A stretch of 40,000 nucleotides of DNA from Deinococcus soli (ex Cha et al. 2016) (lineage in GTDB: Bacteria > Deinococcota > Deinococci > Deinococcales > Deinococcaceae): contig NZ_CP011389.1 in assembly GCF_001007995.1 (NCBI RefSeq), positions 1,845,001-1,885,000 of the forward strand, given 5' to 3'. Shown here in pieces: positions 10,790 through 18,581 of this stretch (its first letter is position 1; each line of letters opens with the position of its first letter). Under the pieces are notes generated by a model that was not told the origin of the DNA, made no database searches, and saw only the letters and a list, made by a program, of their open reading frames with translations. The translations under genes were made by a program, and so were the position numbers.

Positions 10790-11563
10790 ATGACTCCGCA
10801 GCGCCCCCGCGTGCTCGTCGCGAACGACGACGGCATCTTCAGCCCCGGCATCAAGGCCCTCGCGCAGGCCATGAGCACCTTCGCGGACGTGATCGTCAGC
10901 GCCCCCGACGTGGAACAGAGCGCCGTCGGGCACGGCATCACCATCCGCCGCCCGCTGCGCTTCAAGCACACCGCCAGCGCGGGCTTCGGCGACATCCCCG
11001 CGTACCGCGTGGACGGCACGCCCGCCGACTGCGTCGTGCTGGGCCTCCACCTGACCGGAAAGCCCGACCTGGTCGTCAGCGGCATCAACCTCGGCCCGAA
11101 CCTCGGCGACGACCTGACCCACAGCGGCACCGTCGCCGCCGCCATCGAGGGCATGAGCTTCGGCGTGCCCGCCATCGCCTTCAGTCAGCGCGCCACGCCC
11201 GCCGGGGAGTACGACTTCGCGCCTGGCGCCGCGTACGCCGCCCGCCTCGCCCGGACCGTCCTGGCCCGCGGCCTGCCCCCCCGCACGCTGCTGAACGTCA
11301 ACTTCCCCGCCCACACCCCCACGGGCGTGCGCGTCACCCGCGTCGGCGAGCACCGCTGGGAGGACCGCCTGATCACCCGCCACGACCCCGAAGGCCGCGA
11401 GTACCACTGGGTGTCCGGCACCAGCACCGCCCCCGACGCGCACGACCCCGACACCGACTACGGCGCCGTCGAGGCCGGCCTGATCAGCGTCACGCCCGTC
11501 CGCATCGACCTGACCGCCCGCGACCTGATGACCGACCTGGCATCCGCGCTGCCCGGCCTGTAA
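10790..11563 (+). CDS. surE: 5'/3'-nucleotidase SurE
   Basis: 257 aa. Metal-dependent nucleoside monophosphate phosphatase linked to stationary-phase survival. Metal ligands are seen in VANDDGIFSPG (Asp-Asp), APDVEQSAVGHG (Ser), and VSGINLGPNLGDDLTHSGTVAAAIEG (Asn). Also typical is AYRVDGTPADCVVLGL. Start ATG 10790 has TACCCT at 10777-10782 with a seven-nt gap, so the transcript is predicted to start at the ATG. The stop abuts the stop of the convergent SRPBCC-type gene at 11564 with no spacer. Confidence 0.95.
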   Translation: MTPQRPRVLVANDDGIFSPGIKALAQAMSTFADVIVSAPDVEQSAVGHGITIRRPLRFKHTASAGFGDIPAYRVDGTPADCVVLGLHLTGKPDLVVSGINLGPNLGDDLTHSGTVAAAIEGMSFGVPAIAFSQRATPAGEYDFAPGAAYAARLARTVLARGLPPRTLLNVNFPAHTPTGVRVTRVGEHRWEDRLITRHDPEGREYHWVSGTSTAPDAHDPDTDYGAVEAGLISVTPVRIDLTARDLMTDLASALPGL

Positions 11564-12016
11564 TCACGGCGCGGTCAGTACACCCGGCAGGCGCGCAAAC
11601 GTCGCCTCGTGCGCCGCGCGCGCCTGCCCCACCGCGAACCCCAGCGTCACCCGCGGCGCGGTCACGGTCGTCACCTCGGTCAACCGCGACCCGCCCCCCG
11701 GCCGGTCCGTCACCTGCCAGTGCACGGTCAGGCGCGTGCCCAGCGCCGCGCGCACCTCCGACCATACCTCCCCGTTCCCTGCTGTCAGGCGCGCCGGATA
11801 CCGCAGCGGCACGCGCCATGGCCCCAGCGGCAGCGCGTCCGTGACCACCCAGTCCGTCCACGGGTAACCCCGCCCGTCCACGCCCGAGCCCACCGGCTGC
11901 GCCGACACCATCAGCGCGTGCAACCCCACGTGCCGCCGCAGATCCAGCAGGAACGCCAGCACCTCCGCCCCCGGCACGGGCAGGTCCACACTCAGCTCGA
12001 ACGAACGGGACGGCAC
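11564..12016 (-). CDS. SRPBCC/START-like domain protein
   Basis: 150 aa. The pattern of an N-terminal FELSVDLPVPGAEVLAFLLDLRRHVGLHALM segment, a central YPWTDWVVTDALPLGPW strand set, TVHWQVTDRPGGGSRLTEVTTV and a final long helix fits a SRPBCC (Bet v 1-like) ligand-binding fold; a lipid or aromatic ligand is possible but not shown. GTG 12016 is chosen as start because it follows the upstream stop (12022) by five nt; longer readings in this frame run through the neighbouring gene. Third gene of the peptidase operon. Assignment rests on fold pattern, not strong motifs. Confidence 0.65.
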   Translation of the reverse strand: MPSRSFELSVDLPVPGAEVLAFLLDLRRHVGLHALMVSAQPVGSGVDGRGYPWTDWVVTDALPLGPWRVPLRYPARLTAGNGEVWSEVRAALGTRLTVHWQVTDRPGGGSRLTEVTTVTAPRVTLGFAVGQARAAHEATFARLPGVLTAP

Positions 12017-12021
12017 GTCCG

Positions 12022-12249
12022 CTACCGGTTCGCCTGCACCTGGAACACCCAGGCGCGCACGCCGTCGGGCACCGGCACGGGCGGCACCTCGTCCGCCCAG
12101 CGGCTCGCCACCAGCGTCAACTCCGGCTGCGCGGGGGAGAGGAGCAGCTCCGCGCCCAGGAACCCCGGCCACCCCGGCAGGGCGTCCAGGAAGGCGTGCA
12201 GGGCCGCGCGGGCCGCCTCGCCCTTCCCCTCGGCGTAGTGCACCTGCAT
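12022..12249 (-). CDS. Small ABM/dimeric alpha-beta barrel-like protein
   Basis: 75 aa, starting [20 protein letters not shown] and containing [13 protein letters not shown] and [10 protein letters not shown], the pattern of antibiotic-biosynthesis-monooxygenase-like dimeric barrels (usually 90-100 aa, so this one is short). ATG 12249 comes one nt after the stop of the M23 peptidase gene (TGA-C-ATG), so it is translationally coupled to it. No function is assigned to this combination. Confidence 0.65.
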   Translation of the reverse strand: MQVHYAEGKGEAARAALHAFLDALPGWPGFLGAELLLSPAQPELTLVASRWADEVPPVPVPDGVRAWVFQVQANR

Positions 12250-12250
12250 G

Positions 12251-13108
12251 TCAGTACAGACTCAGCGGGTCGCGCGGATCCCAGCGGAGGTACGTGCCGA
12301 AATGCAGGTGCGTGCCCGTGCTGCGGCCCGTGTTCCCCACCCGACCCACCGGCTGCCCCTGCACCACGAGTTCCCCGGCCCGCACGAGCGTGGCGCTCAG
12401 GTGCGCGTAGCGGGTGATCCAGCCGTCCGGGTGTTCCAGCACGACCGTCCAGCCCCAGCCCCGTTCGAAGTCCGCGCGGGCTTCCAGCACCCGGCCCGAA
12501 CGCGCCGCGCGGACCGGCGTGCCGTGCGGCGCGACGATATCCACCCCGTAGTGCATCTCGGGACCCGCGTCCAGCACGCGCTCGCCGTAATCGCTGCTGA
12601 TCGCGTGGTAGCCGGGCAGCGGCCACGCCCAGCGGCCCGGTCGGCTGCCGGTCGCCCGGACGGTCACCGCGCGCGAGGCCGTCGCGGTGCGCGGCGGAAT
12701 GACCAGTTTCGCCCCGGCCCACACGGCCTTCCCGCCCCGGTACTGCGGGTTGGCTCCCAGCAGTTGCGTGACGCTCAGCCCGAAACGGCGCGCGATCACC
12801 GTCAGGTTCTCGCCGTCCTTCACGGTGTACGTGCCCGCCTTCACGGGCGCAGCGGCGCGCGGGGCGGAGGAGGTGGGCACCGTCAGCACCCACCCGGCCT
12901 GCACGGCATCCGCAGTCTTCAGGCGGGGGTTCGCGGCGCGCAGGGCCGCCACGCTGACCCCCGTCCGCACGGCGATGCCACTCAGGGTGTCCCCGGCCTT
13001 CACGCGGTACGACCCGGCGCCCGCCACGCCCGTCAGTCCTGCCGTCAGCACCGCGCCCAGCAGCGCCGCCCGGCCCCAGCTCGCCCCGCCCCACATCCGC
13101 ACGCCCAT
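12251..13108 (-). CDS. LysM-LysM-M23 family peptidoglycan endopeptidase
   Basis: 285 aa, exported. A signal peptide or anchor occupies residues 1-32. Two LysM domains at about 33-78 ([19 protein letters not shown]) and 93-138 ([19 protein letters not shown]) bind peptidoglycan. The M23 domain follows, with zinc ligands His186 and Asp190 (MHYGVD), His236 (RYAHLS) and the HLHF motif (His267, His269). It should cut peptide cross-links in the wall. ATG 13108 has TATGCT at 13117-13122, eight nt upstream. First gene of a three-gene operon with the two small proteins downstream, and divergent from truA. Confidence 0.92.
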   Translation of the reverse strand: MGVRMWGGASWGRAALLGAVLTAGLTGVAGAGSYRVKAGDTLSGIAVRTGVSVAALRAANPRLKTADAVQAGWVLTVPTSSAPRAAAPVKAGTYTVKDGENLTVIARRFGLSVTQLLGANPQYRGGKAVWAGAKLVIPPRTATASRAVTVRATGSRPGRWAWPLPGYHAISSDYGERVLDAGPEMHYGVDIVAPHGTPVRAARSGRVLEARADFERGWGWTVVLEHPDGWITRYAHLSATLVRAGELVVQGQPVGRVGNTGRSTGTHLHFGTYLRWDPRDPLSLY

Positions 13109-13174
13109 TGCCGCGCAGCATACCCGCCCGCCCCCGCCCGGGCCGTGAGAAAGCCTGCGCTACCCTGTGGGGGC

Positions 13175-13966
13175 ATGATCGAGCCAGCCGACCCGCGACC
13201 GGACTACCAGCCGCCCGCCGGGCACCGCCGCCTTCACCTGACCGTCGCGTGGGACGGCGCGCCCTTCGCCGGGTGGCAGTCCCAGCCGGGCGTGCCCAGC
13301 GTGCAGGACACCCTCCACGCCGCGTTCACGGCATTGAACACGGCGGCGTTCCGCCCGGTCGCGGCGGGCCGCACCGACGCCGGCGTGCACGCCGAGGCCA
13401 TGCCCGCGCACGTGGACGTCCCGGACACCTTCCGGGTGCCCACCGCGAAACTCGCCCGCGCGCTGAACGCCCACCTGCCGCCCACCGTGGCGGTCCTGCA
13501 CGCCGCCGAGGCCCCCGCCGGGTTCCACGCGCGCTTCTCCTGCACCGAGCGGCAGTACGTGTACCGCCTGCTGGCCCACCCGCAGCGGCACCCACTGTGG
13601 CACGGGCGCGCCCTGCACGTCCCCCATCCCCTGGACGCGACCGCCATGAACGCCGCCGCCGCCGCGCTGACCGGTACGCACGACTTCGCGGCGTTCGCCA
13701 CGCAGGAAGACCGCCAGACGGTGCGCGAACTGCGCGTGCTGCGTGTGCAGCCCGGCCCGCTCATCTGGGAGATCCACGTGCACGGCGAGAGCTTCCTGCG
13801 GCACATGGTGCGCGGACTGGTCGGCACCCTGCTGCTGGCCGGGCAGGGCCGCCTGAGCCCAGCGCAGGCCGAAGGCGTCCTGCACTCGCGGCAGCGGTCC
13901 CAGGCGGGCGCGAACGTCCCCGCGCACGGGTTGTCGTTTACCGGGGCGCGCTACGAGCGCTTCTAG
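13175..13966 (+). CDS. truA: tRNA pseudouridine(38-40) synthase TruA
   Basis: 263 aa. Converts uridines 38, 39 and 40 in the tRNA anticodon arm to pseudouridine. The catalytic Asp lies in [14 protein letters not shown] near residue 67. Other conserved blocks are [47 protein letters not shown] and [14 protein letters not shown]. Start ATG 13175 has TACCCT at 13161-13166 eight nt upstream; a longer in-frame reading from 12248 is antisense to the M23 gene. A structured repeat begins ~6 nt past the stop. Confidence 0.95.
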   Translation: MIEPADPRPDYQPPAGHRRLHLTVAWDGAPFAGWQSQPGVPSVQDTLHAAFTALNTAAFRPVAAGRTDAGVHAEAMPAHVDVPDTFRVPTAKLARALNAHLPPTVAVLHAAEAPAGFHARFSCTERQYVYRLLAHPQRHPLWHGRALHVPHPLDATAMNAAAAALTGTHDFAAFATQEDRQTVRELRVLRVQPGPLIWEIHVHGESFLRHMVRGLVGTLLLAGQGRLSPAQAEGVLHSRQRSQAGANVPAHGLSFTGARYERF

Positions 13967-13972
13967 CGGCGT

Positions 13973-14105
13973 TCAGTGACGCCGAGGGAAGTTCTCGGTG
14001 TCACTGATCCGAGCGGCGCGAGTCTCCGGAGGGAACAGCGGTTGGAAGTGGAGCCCTGGGGCGTGTGGTCGGCCCCTGGGCGGAACTGGAAACCGCTGCC
14101 GAGGC
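13973..14105 (+). repeat. Structured dispersed repeat, type 1, copy A
   Basis: A leading hairpin has 14-nt arms at 13973-13986 and 13994-14007 (one G-U pair). It is followed by CCGAGCGG-C-GCGAG, then a second nested hairpin with outer arms CAGCGGTT (14036-14043) and AACCGCTG (14091-14098) and inner arms CCCTGGGGC (14054-14062) and GCCCCTGGG (14072-14080). Copy B (16595-16720) shares the order and much of the sequence, with paired changes in the stems. The 3' part lies inside the methyltransferase gene on the other strand. Confidence 0.8.
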
Positions 14106-14756
14106 CAGCACCACGTACCGTTCCTCGCAGTAGGGGAGGCCGTCTGGTCCGGCGTGCCCGTCCCATTCGGGGAGGCGTTCCGGCTCGGTCATCCACTCGC
14201 AGCGCCTTCCCCAGTCCTGCCGCGTGGGCACGCGCGCCCGCACGCTGACCCGCCATTCGCCCCGCACCTCCCAGCCCACCGCCGCCAGCCGATCGGGCAC
14301 CTGCGGGACGTCCAGGCGCGGCCCGACGTACAGGAACGCCGCGCCCGGCGCCGCCAGTTCCGGCAGGCGCAGGATCACCGACGTCGGCCCCCGGCGTGAC
14401 ACGATCAGGTCAAAGGGGCCACGCAGTCCAGGCGGCACGTCCCCCTTCGCGTTCCACTCGTGAATGTCCGCGTGCGGGGCGTTCCCGCGCGCCTGCGTCA
14501 CCAGTTCCGGCACCGCGTCGAACGCCGCCCAGCGCCCCACCCTGGATGCGAACCGCGCCGCGTCCGGCCCGTGCCCGCACCCGGCCTCCAGTACCCGTAC
14601 GCCCGGCCCCAGCCGCTCCGCGAGCAGCGCGTCGAACGTCAACTCCGGGTCCGGGCCGTCCAGCACCCGCGCCCACGGGTGCCGGTACCCGCCCAGCTCA
14701 CGCGCCAGCCGCGCGTACCACTCCCGGGAATGCGGCTTCAGTGGTTCGAGGGTCAT
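14001..14756 (-). CDS. Class I SAM-dependent methyltransferase with repeat-derived C-terminus
   Basis: 251 aa. The SAM-binding motif VRVLEAGCGHGPDAARFA lies at about residues 53-70, followed by WAAFDAVPELV (acidic motif II) and PFDLIVSRRGPTSVI. The N-terminus LKPHSREWYARLARELGGYRHPW is typical of small-molecule methyltransferases of this class; the substrate is unknown. The last ~35 residues (after YVVLASA) are low-complexity Ser/Pro/Arg and are encoded by dispersed repeat copy A, so the original C-terminus was probably shorter. ATG 14756 has a CACGCT -10-like box at 14763-14768, six nt upstream. Confidence 0.83.
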   Translation of the reverse strand: MTLEPLKPHSREWYARLARELGGYRHPWARVLDGPDPELTFDALLAERLGPGVRVLEAGCGHGPDAARFASRVGRWAAFDAVPELVTQARGNAPHADIHEWNAKGDVPPGLRGPFDLIVSRRGPTSVILRLPELAAPGAAFLYVGPRLDVPQVPDRLAAVGWEVRGEWRVSVRARVPTRQDWGRRCEWMTEPERLPEWDGHAGPDGLPYCEERYVVLASAAVSSSAQGPTTRPRAPLPTAVPSGDSRRSDQ

Positions 14757-14827
14757 CCGCCCAGCGTGACACGAGTCTCAAGACTTCACCTGCGCCAACT
14801 GGCCTGCCCGCCCGCTACCCTGACCAC

Positions 14828-15412
14828 ATGGCCCCCGACTGGCGCGTGTTTCCCGGTCCCCTGCCGCAGCGAGACGGGAATCAGGCCGTGTGGCGCGGCG
14901 GACTGGTCGGCTGCGGCGCCCTGAGTGCCGCGTGCCTGCTGCGCCACCACGCCACGCCCCTGGGCGTGCCTCTGCCCGACCGGGACGCCCTGGCCGAGGA
15001 ACTGGCCGCCGCGCAGGGCGCGTTCCGCCTGCCGCTCCCGCAGGGGCCGCGCGCCACCTGGCCGTGGGCGTGGCTGACCGGCCTGAACACCTACCTGAAC
15101 GACCAGCACCTGCCCCTGCGCGCCCGTGGCCGCTGGGGCCTGCACCTGCACGCCCCCCTGACCGCGCCCCTGGACCGCCTGTTCAGCGCGGGCCTGCCCG
15201 CCATCGGCTTCGAATTCAGCGCCCGCGAACAGCACTACGGCCTCCTCAGCGCCTACGCGCCTGGCCCGGACCTCCCCGCGCGATTGCATGTGGACGGCAG
15301 CACCATGCACCTCGCGTCCCGCACCGGGCTGGGCGGCGTGTTCTGGATCGAACTGGTCAGCCCAGCTGCACGCGCAGTTCTTTCGGGCCGCGCAGGACGA
15401 GGTTCGCCTTGA
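14828..15412 (+). CDS. Hypothetical protein, possible C39-like papain-fold peptidase
   Basis: 194 aa. Not firmly recognised. A cysteine in GLVGCGALSAACLLRHH (about residue 34), a histidine in EQHYGLLSAYAPG (about residue 138) and an aspartate in LHVDGS have the order and spacing of the Cys-His-Asp triad in C39-like peptidases, but no signal peptide or further motif supports it. ATG 14828 has TACCCT at 14816-14821 six nt upstream. The 3' end overlaps the convergent P450 gene by 56 nt, so the last ~19 residues (ARAVLSGRAGRGSP) may be an extension. Confidence 0.6.
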   Translation: MAPDWRVFPGPLPQRDGNQAVWRGGLVGCGALSAACLLRHHATPLGVPLPDRDALAEELAAAQGAFRLPLPQGPRATWPWAWLTGLNTYLNDQHLPLRARGRWGLHLHAPLTAPLDRLFSAGLPAIGFEFSAREQHYGLLSAYAPGPDLPARLHVDGSTMHLASRTGLGGVFWIELVSPAARAVLSGRAGRGSP

Positions 15413-16604
15413 ACGGGGGCTGCGGGTCGGTGACGCGCAGGTTCGGGAAGCGGGTGGCGAGGGCGCCGAAGACCTCCGCGATTTCCAGGCGGGCCAGTGG
15501 GGCGCCCAGGCAGTAGTGGGGGCCCGCCGCGAAGGCGAGGTGCCGGGCGCTGTTCGGTCGGTCCCAGTCGATGCGGTCCGGGTGGGGGAAGACGTCAGGG
15601 TCGCGGTTCGCGGCGGCGAGCATGGTCTGCACATGCGTGCCTGCATTCAGCGTGACCGTGCGGCCCCCGCCCGTGGGCAGGGTGACGGTGTCGGCCAGCG
15701 TGCGCCCGTCGAGCTGCACGGGGGACACCACGCGCAGCAGCTCGTCCGGGACGTTCGGGTGGTCCGGGTGGGCGACCAGCGCCGCCCAGGCCGCTGGCTG
15801 CCGGTGCAGTTCAAGCAGCGCGCCGGGGATCAGGTTGCTGGTCGTCTCGTGTCCTGCGGCCAAGAGCAGGACCGCGTTCGCGAGCAGTTCGTCACTGCTG
15901 AGGCGTTCCCCACCGTCCTCGGCGGCGGCCAGGGCGCTCAGGAGGCCCGGCTGCGGGTGGGCGCGCAGGTCGTCCGCCAGGGTGCGGAAGTAGGTGCGCA
16001 TCTCGGTGGCGTCGTTTTCCAGGCGGGCCATCAGTTCGGGACTGCTCGTCTCCCCGGCGAGCAGGTCGGCGACGCTCTGGGTCCAGCGGATGAATTTCGC
16101 CTCGTCCTCGCCGCGCAGGCCCAGCATGTGCATGATCACGCGCGCGGGGAGCGGCGCGGCCAGTCCGGCCACCAGATCCACCTCCCGGTCCGTGGACAGG
16201 GCGTCCAGCAGGGTATGCACCTGCGCGCGGATCAGGTCGCGCTGCTCGGCCACCACGCGCGGCGTGAACGCGGCCTGCACCAGCCCCCGCAGCCGGGCGT
16301 GCGACGGGCCGTTGTGGAACAGCATCATGGGTTGCAGCAGCCGGATGCTGGCCGTGTCGGCGGGCACCTGCGAGATGATCGCCCCGCTGCGCGCCGCCGG
16401 GGAGCGCAGCACGGCGCTGTTCAGGGCGTGCGACGTGGCGAAGGCCGCCCCCCACCCGGCCGGGCTGGCCACGCCCGCCGGGTCGAGCGCGCGGACGGCC
16501 TCGTACGCCGGGTACGGGTCGCGGGCGGTGTCCGGGTGCCACAGGGCCTGCACGGTCGCCTGCACACGCTGCTGCTCGGGGCTCAACACAGCGTCCAGCT
16601 TCAT
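15357..16604 (-). CDS. Cytochrome P450
   Basis: 415 aa, the usual length of soluble bacterial P450s. Haem-ligand motif FAAGPHYCLGAP with Cys365; I-helix AGHETT at 250-255 for oxygen activation; K-helix ExxR with Glu288 and Arg291. It needs a ferredoxin/reductase partner, not present here. The substrate is unknown; deinococcal P450s include carotenoid hydroxylases, but nothing here shows that role. ATG 16604 is chosen because GAGGAG lies ~9 nt upstream; the frame stays open to 16964 but that part is repeat and non-coding. The first codons pair with the upstream repeat copy B, forming a hairpin across the start codon. Divergent from a winged-helix regulator. Confidence 0.93.
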   Translation of the reverse strand: MKLDAVLSPEQQRVQATVQALWHPDTARDPYPAYEAVRALDPAGVASPAGWGAAFATSHALNSAVLRSPAARSGAIISQVPADTASIRLLQPMMLFHNGPSHARLRGLVQAAFTPRVVAEQRDLIRAQVHTLLDALSTDREVDLVAGLAAPLPARVIMHMLGLRGEDEAKFIRWTQSVADLLAGETSSPELMARLENDATEMRTYFRTLADDLRAHPQPGLLSALAAAEDGGERLSSDELLANAVLLLAAGHETTSNLIPGALLELHRQPAAWAALVAHPDHPNVPDELLRVVSPVQLDGRTLADTVTLPTGGGRTVTLNAGTHVQTMLAAANRDPDVFPHPDRIDWDRPNSARHLAFAAGPHYCLGAPLARLEIAEVFGALATRFPNLRVTDPQPPFKANLVLRGPKELRVQLG

Positions 16605-16720
16605 AGGGTGCTCTCCTCTATGAAGCTGGACCGAGCGGAGCGAGAGGCTGCGATGGACAGCGGTGGAGGTGGAATCAAGGGGCGTGTCGTTGGCCCCTTG
16701 ATGGAACCGGAGACCGGTGT
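16595..16720 (+). repeat. Structured dispersed repeat, type 1, copy B (in the P450 leader)
   Basis: Leading hairpin arms CCAGCTTCAT (16595-16604) and ATGAAGCTGG (16620-16629) are perfect 10-mers, the left arm being the P450 start region. CCGAGCGGAGCGAG follows. The second hairpin has inner arms TCAAGGGGC (16675-16683) and GCCCCTTGA (16693-16701), perfect, inside an outer ACAGCGGT/ACCGGTGT pair. Same order as copy A. The element is flanked by near-identical ~21-nt direct repeats (GCTTCA..GGGTGCTC..CCTCTA) at about 16598-16620 and 16745-16767. Confidence 0.8.
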
Positions 16721-16761
16721 CAGGGTCGGTACGGGGCTGGTCATGCTTCAGGGTGCTCACG

Positions 16762-16799
16762 CCTCTACTCGACCTGCAAGAGAAAACGTCGAGTAGAGG
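16762..16799. promoter_or_regulatory. 12-bp perfect inverted repeat, candidate operator of the winged-helix regulator
   Basis: CCTCTACTCGAC (16762-16773) and GTCGAGTAGAGG (16788-16799) are separated by 14 nt, 14 nt before the TACGCT -10 box of the divergent regulator at 16826. The spacing between half-site centres (~26 nt) could place two dimers on one DNA face, or the RNA could form a hairpin in a P450 leader. The left arm overlaps the distal direct repeat of copy B. Confidence 0.55.
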
Positions 16800-16825
16800 T
16801 GGCCCGGGCGCGGTACGCTGCGCGC

Positions 16826-17473
16826 ATGCCGCGAACCTGGACGCGCCTGGACGACCCGCACGCCACCCGGCTCGTCCTGCACCCCGACTACGCGCACCTG
16901 CTGGGTCTGCTGATGACCCGCGAGTGGACCGCCGCAGGGCTCGCCCGGCACCTGCACCGGCCACTGAACGCCACGCACCACCGCCTTACCCGACTGAAAC
17001 GTGCCGGGCTGGCCGTCACGCGCGCCGAACCCCGACGGGGCCGCCCCGTGCAGCACTACCGCGCGGTCTCCGATGCGTTCCTGATTCCCTACCACCGCAC
17101 CACGCTGGGCAGCCTGGAGGACCTGATCGGCCTGCACGAGGACACCTTCAATGCGGTCTTCCACCGCGCGGTCGTGCAGGCGGGCCTGCCGCTCGTGCAG
17201 CGCGAGGAGGACATCGCCGTGCGCCTGTACACCACGCCGGGCGGCACCCGCATGGACATCACGCCCCGCGCCGGAAGCTTCGACCTGCTGGACCTGCTGC
17301 GCGACGACGCCCCGGCCCTGACCGCCAACTGGGGCACCCTCCACCTGACCCGCGACGACGCCAAGGCCCTGCAACGCGACCTGCAGGCCCTGCTGAACCA
17401 CTACGGCGCGCGCGGCGGTCCCGACGCGTACCTGTACCGCCTGAACCTCGCCCCGGCCGGCGGTCTGGAGTGA
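16826..17473 (+). CDS. Winged-helix (ArsR-like) transcriptional regulator
   Basis: 215 aa. Residues 20-75 (HPDYAHLLGLLMTREWTAAGLARHLHRPLNATHHRLTRLKRAGLAVT split by helices) form a helix-turn-helix with a following wing (EPRRGRPVQHYRAV). The remaining ~140 residues are an unassigned sensor or oligomerisation domain. ATG 16826 lies six nt after TACGCT (16814-16819). Placed divergently from the P450 gene with a 12-bp inverted repeat between, so control of itself and/or the P450 is inferred. Effector unknown. Confidence 0.8.
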   Translation: MPRTWTRLDDPHATRLVLHPDYAHLLGLLMTREWTAAGLARHLHRPLNATHHRLTRLKRAGLAVTRAEPRRGRPVQHYRAVSDAFLIPYHRTTLGSLEDLIGLHEDTFNAVFHRAVVQAGLPLVQREEDIAVRLYTTPGGTRMDITPRAGSFDLLDLLRDDAPALTANWGTLHLTRDDAKALQRDLQALLNHYGARGGPDAYLYRLNLAPAGGLE

Positions 17474-17529
17474 CCGGGAAGTGGGCAGTGGATCGGCCAG
17501 CAAGCCTTCACTCCCCACTTCCTTCCCGG
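17474..17529. terminator. Hairpin between convergent regulator and amidase genes
   Basis: Arms GGAAGTGGG (17477-17485) and CCCACTTCC (17514-17522) pair, with CCGG/CCGG extending the stem across a small bulge. It fills the gap between two convergent stops. No T-tract, so a bidirectional end signal is only likely. Confidence 0.5.
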
Positions 17530-17530
17530 A

Positions 17531-18418
<888 letters not shown>

Positions 18419-18581
18419 GCCCCCCACGCTACCGGATGCCCCGGCGGGCAATGGTGCGCGGGAGCTTGGGCTGGCGTTTCGGGAGGGACTGGTGTTGTGG
18501 GCTGGGTGGGCTGTCGGGAGGGGGCGGCGCTGGCTAGTCCCCGGCGCCGCGCGCGGTGGGGGCCGTGGGTAGAGTGACCGT
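18419..18581. promoter_or_regulatory. Divergent promoter region of aguB and thrC
   Basis: 163 nt holding two outward -10 boxes, TAGCGT at 18426-18431 (for aguB, - strand) and TAGAGT at 18570-18575 (for thrC, + strand), each six or seven nt from its start codon. The centre is G-rich with no clear -35 or operator. Confidence 0.65.

Noticed and set aside
15288..16796. 502-codon open frame on the + strand
   Set aside because: Antisense to the P450 gene, which has a complete haem motif and ribosome-binding site.
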